This document shows, piece by piece, positions 61,417-64,000 of a DNA stretch of 64,000 nucleotides. The stretch's first letter is position 1. The number at the start of each line of letters is the position of its first letter. Origin of the DNA: Erwinia_E haradaeae_E (GTDB lineage: Bacteria; Pseudomonadota; Gammaproteobacteria; Enterobacterales; Enterobacteriaceae); the NCBI RefSeq assembly GCF_900699015.1, contig NZ_LR217737.1, positions 248,001 to 312,000 of the forward strand, given 5' to 3'. A program made the translations under genes and the position numbers. Under the pieces are notes generated by a model. It was not told the origin of the DNA, made no database searches, and saw only the letters and a list, made by a program, of their open reading frames with translations.

Positions 61417-63839
61417 ATGTTGGATTGGCGTAATTTATACTATAAATTATGGACATTTTTTATCAGAATTTTAGTAAACAGCACAGTCATTCCAGATAAT
61501 CCAATATTTGAGTTGGGGATTAGTATATCTCAGCCAGTGATATACGTTTTATCTAATGAATCAGAGGTTGATCTCTTTACATTGCAAGCGCAGTGTCGAA
61601 AGAAAAATCTTCCTGATCCACTAGGAACATGGGAGATTGATGATAAGAAAATTCCACATGTTGTATTTATTCATAAAAAAAAAGAATTTTTCCTGATGTC
61701 TTTCAGTTTTTAGATGTAGTTAATCTTTTCCATCACATTCTCAAGTTACAACGTAAATACAGTGGGCTTGATATTCAAGTTGTGTTTGTTTCTATCATAT
61801 TTGGTCGCTCTTTAGCGTATGAAAAGAAGAATCATAATAACACGTATGTTCGTGTAATTTTAAATAGTATACATAAATTTTTAATTGTACTCTTTTTAGG
61901 TCGAAACAGCTTTATTTGTTTTTCGCGGTTAGATTCGTTACGTGATTTTACTATGGATCATCAAGAAGAACAGAGAGTGTCTAAGGGACTTATTAGAGTG
62001 ATTCGCATGTATTTTTTCCGTCAGAGACTAGCCGTAGTAGGTCCGGATTTACCAGTTCGTAAGAATTTATTTAATCAATTATTGAAATCAAGAGTAATTA
62101 AAAAAGCTATAGAAGACGAGGCCTACAGCAAGCAAATTTCCAAAGAGCAAGCAAAAAAGAACGCTGTAGATATTATGGAAGAAATTGCTTCTAATCCATC
62201 TAATATAGTTCTTTATTTTACAGCTCCAGTGATGAGATGGACATGGAAACGACTCTATAAAAGTATCAATATTAATGGAGTTGAGAGGGTGCGATATTTA
62301 TCACAAGCTGGGAATGAGATTGTCTATGTCCCTTGTCATCGTAGCCATATAGATTATCTGCTTCTTTCTTATGTTCTTTATAATCAGGGATTGGTTCCAC
62401 CCTATATTGCTGCTGGTATTAACCTTAATTTCTGGCCAGTGGGTTCTCTTTTTAGGCATTTAGGTGCATTTTTTATTCGCCGCACTTTTAGGGGAAATAA
62501 GCTTTATGCTACGGTCTTTCGTCAGTACTTAATTAATCTTTTTACCTCTGGGGCTTCAGTAGAATATTTTATTGAAGGAGGACGTTCACGTACTGGTTAT
62601 TTACTAACTCCAAAAACTGGTATCTTATCTATAACAATACAGGCTATGCTTCGTAGCGGCTATCGTCCAATTGTTTTTATACCGATCTACATTGGTTATG
62701 AACATATTGTAGAATCTAAAACTTACGCTAATGAATTACGTGGCACGACTAAAAAAACAGAGGGGGTTATATCAATTTTACGAGCGTTATGTTGTTTAAG
62801 AAATCTTGGTCAAAGTTATATAAATTTTGGCGATCCATTTGTATTAGAAGATTATTTAACTGAGCGCATTCCAGATTGGCGAAATGATATTAATGCACTA
62901 GAATCTCAACGACCTATCTGGTTAACAGAAATAGTTGATAATATTGCACAGCAAATTATGATACGAATCAACAACGCTGTAGTAGTGAATACAATGAATC
63001 TATGTTCAACTGCTTTATTAGCTTCACGTACTCATTCCTTATCTCGTCAACAGTTAATTATACAACTTGATTGTTATATAAGCTTATTACGAAACATTCC
63101 TTATTCCTCTGAGTTAATTTTGCCAACAATGACATCTAAAGAATTATTGGATGATGCGTTAAGTATGGATAAATTTGATATATTTCAAGATAGTATAGAT
63201 GATGTAATCATTCTAAAACCTAAACAAGCAATATTAGCTACTTATTATCGGAATAATATTTCTCATATATTAGTAATACCATCACTAATTGCGTCTATTT
63301 TTATGACTAATAGAGTAGTTAGCTATTTTGATCTTGTTCAACAAATATATGTGATTTATCCTTTTATTAAAAATGAATTGTTTTTGCGATGGGATACTAA
63401 TGATATTTCTAAAGTTCTAGAGATGTTAATTATTGAAATGGAGCAACAGGGTTTATTGATAGAAGAAGACAGTGGTTTTAGATTAAATCCAGATAATTTT
63501 CATACTTTACAGATTTTATCGGAAGGAAGTCGCATAATTTTACAGCGTTATACTATCATCTTTTATCTTCTTAGTATTTCTTCGATTATTGACCGTAGAG
63601 TATTAAAAAAACAGAGTCAAATGATAGCACAGCGTTTATCTGTTTTATCTGGTATTAATCTTTTAGAGTATTTTGATCAGGTAGTTTTTAGTTCTTTAGT
63701 ATTAACGTTACGCAATCAAGGATATATGAGGGACTTAAGTTGTCCTAATCAAGAAAGAGCTAGACAGGCTTATCAGTTATTCTCTAATTTAGTGGATGAA
63801 AATATACGGATTATTATTGAGAATGTAGTAAAGCATTGA
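61417..63839 (+). CDS. plsB: Glycerol-3-phosphate acyltransferase, interrupted by a one-base frameshift in a run of nine A
   Basis: Inner-membrane enzyme adding the first acyl chain to glycerol 3-phosphate. Two consecutive frames cover it. 61417-61713 encodes the N-terminus (MLDWRNLYYKLW) and ends in a stop soon after A9 at 61675-61683. The other frame carries everything downstream of the A-run. Inserting one A gives IHKKKRIFPDVFQFLDVVNL, which aligns without gaps to E. coli [20 protein letters not shown], and a protein of 807 residues, the E. coli length. Acyltransferase motifs are intact: PCHRSHIDYLLLSY (H-x4-D), GAFFIRRTFRGNKLY, EGGRSRTG and IPIYIGYEH. No other damage is visible in about 800 codons, so the gene may still work through polymerase slippage. 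An AGAGG lies 14 bases before the ATG. Confidence 0.93.
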
Positions 63840-64000
63840 TAGTGATATTCGCTGTCTTATACCAAGGGGGATATGAATAAATTCTAGAAAGATTTACTAT
63901 AAAATTTATCAGATATATAACAGACTCAGAGTTCATTTAAGAATTTTGTAAAGTGAGGTGTTAAATTATATGTTTAAATACTCAGAATAAATGGGGATAG

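Noticed and set aside
1..64000. CRISPR arrays, insertion sequences, prophage genes, riboswitches of known families and rRNA genes
   Set aside because: I looked for spaced direct repeats, transposase motifs, terminal inverted repeats and conserved rRNA or RNase P, tmRNA and 6S segments and found none.

Overview
This 64 kb window looks like part of the reduced, AT-rich chromosome of an Enterobacterales insect endosymbiont. The proteins align almost without gaps to gammaproteobacterial orthologues I know (GlyQ, NrdA/B, Gnd, DnaK, ClpP, PlsB). Coding sequence, by my own addition of gene lengths, covers only about 54% of the window. Introns, phage genes, insertion sequences and CRISPR arrays were not seen. 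The gene set would fit Blochmannia or a similar ant or bug symbiont, but I cannot fix the genus from sequence alone.

Layout: 1-4.95 kb (minus strand) carries glyS (cut by the window edge), glyQ, sspB, a dead sspA, rpsI and rplM. 5-9 kb is a graveyard with recognisable zapE and zapG (yhcB) remains, the ancestral neighbours of rplM. 9-12.8 kb holds nrdA-nrdB-yfaE. 14.7-20.2 kb holds gnd, a decayed mutM, and waaA-waaE-coaD. A tRNA-Pro(GGG) sits alone at 22.5 kb. 24-27.2 kb is dnaK-dnaJ behind a sigma32-like promoter. 28.5-35.1 kb has ubiG, tRNA-Asn, ispB, rplU-rpmA and obgE. 35.7-43.4 kb has yoaE, murJ, lolA and proS. 43.7-48.7 kb has yqjA, clpP-clpX (with a second sigma32-like promoter) and ubiA. 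49.4-59 kb has wabG-wabH, pgm, galU, grxD and pgpC. 61.4-63.8 kb is plsB, split by a one-base shortfall in a run of nine A.

How the genes fit together: an envelope programme dominates. Pgm and GalU make UDP-glucose. WaaA, WaaE, WabG and WabH build a Klebsiella/Serratia-type LPS core. LolA, MurJ, YqjA, PgpC and PlsB serve lipoprotein transport, peptidoglycan and phospholipid. IspB, UbiA and UbiG are three ubiquinone steps. A protein quality-control set (DnaK/DnaJ, ClpX/ClpP, SspB) keeps heat-shock-type promoters. NrdA/NrdB/YfaE supply deoxynucleotides.

The most interesting observations are the plsB poly(A) frameshift that would restore exactly the E. coli protein length, the positional relics of sspA, zapE, zapG and mutM, the two sigma32-like promoters with identical 13-bp spacers, and an attenuator-like leader in front of yoaE. 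I did not find a clearly new defence or mobile system.
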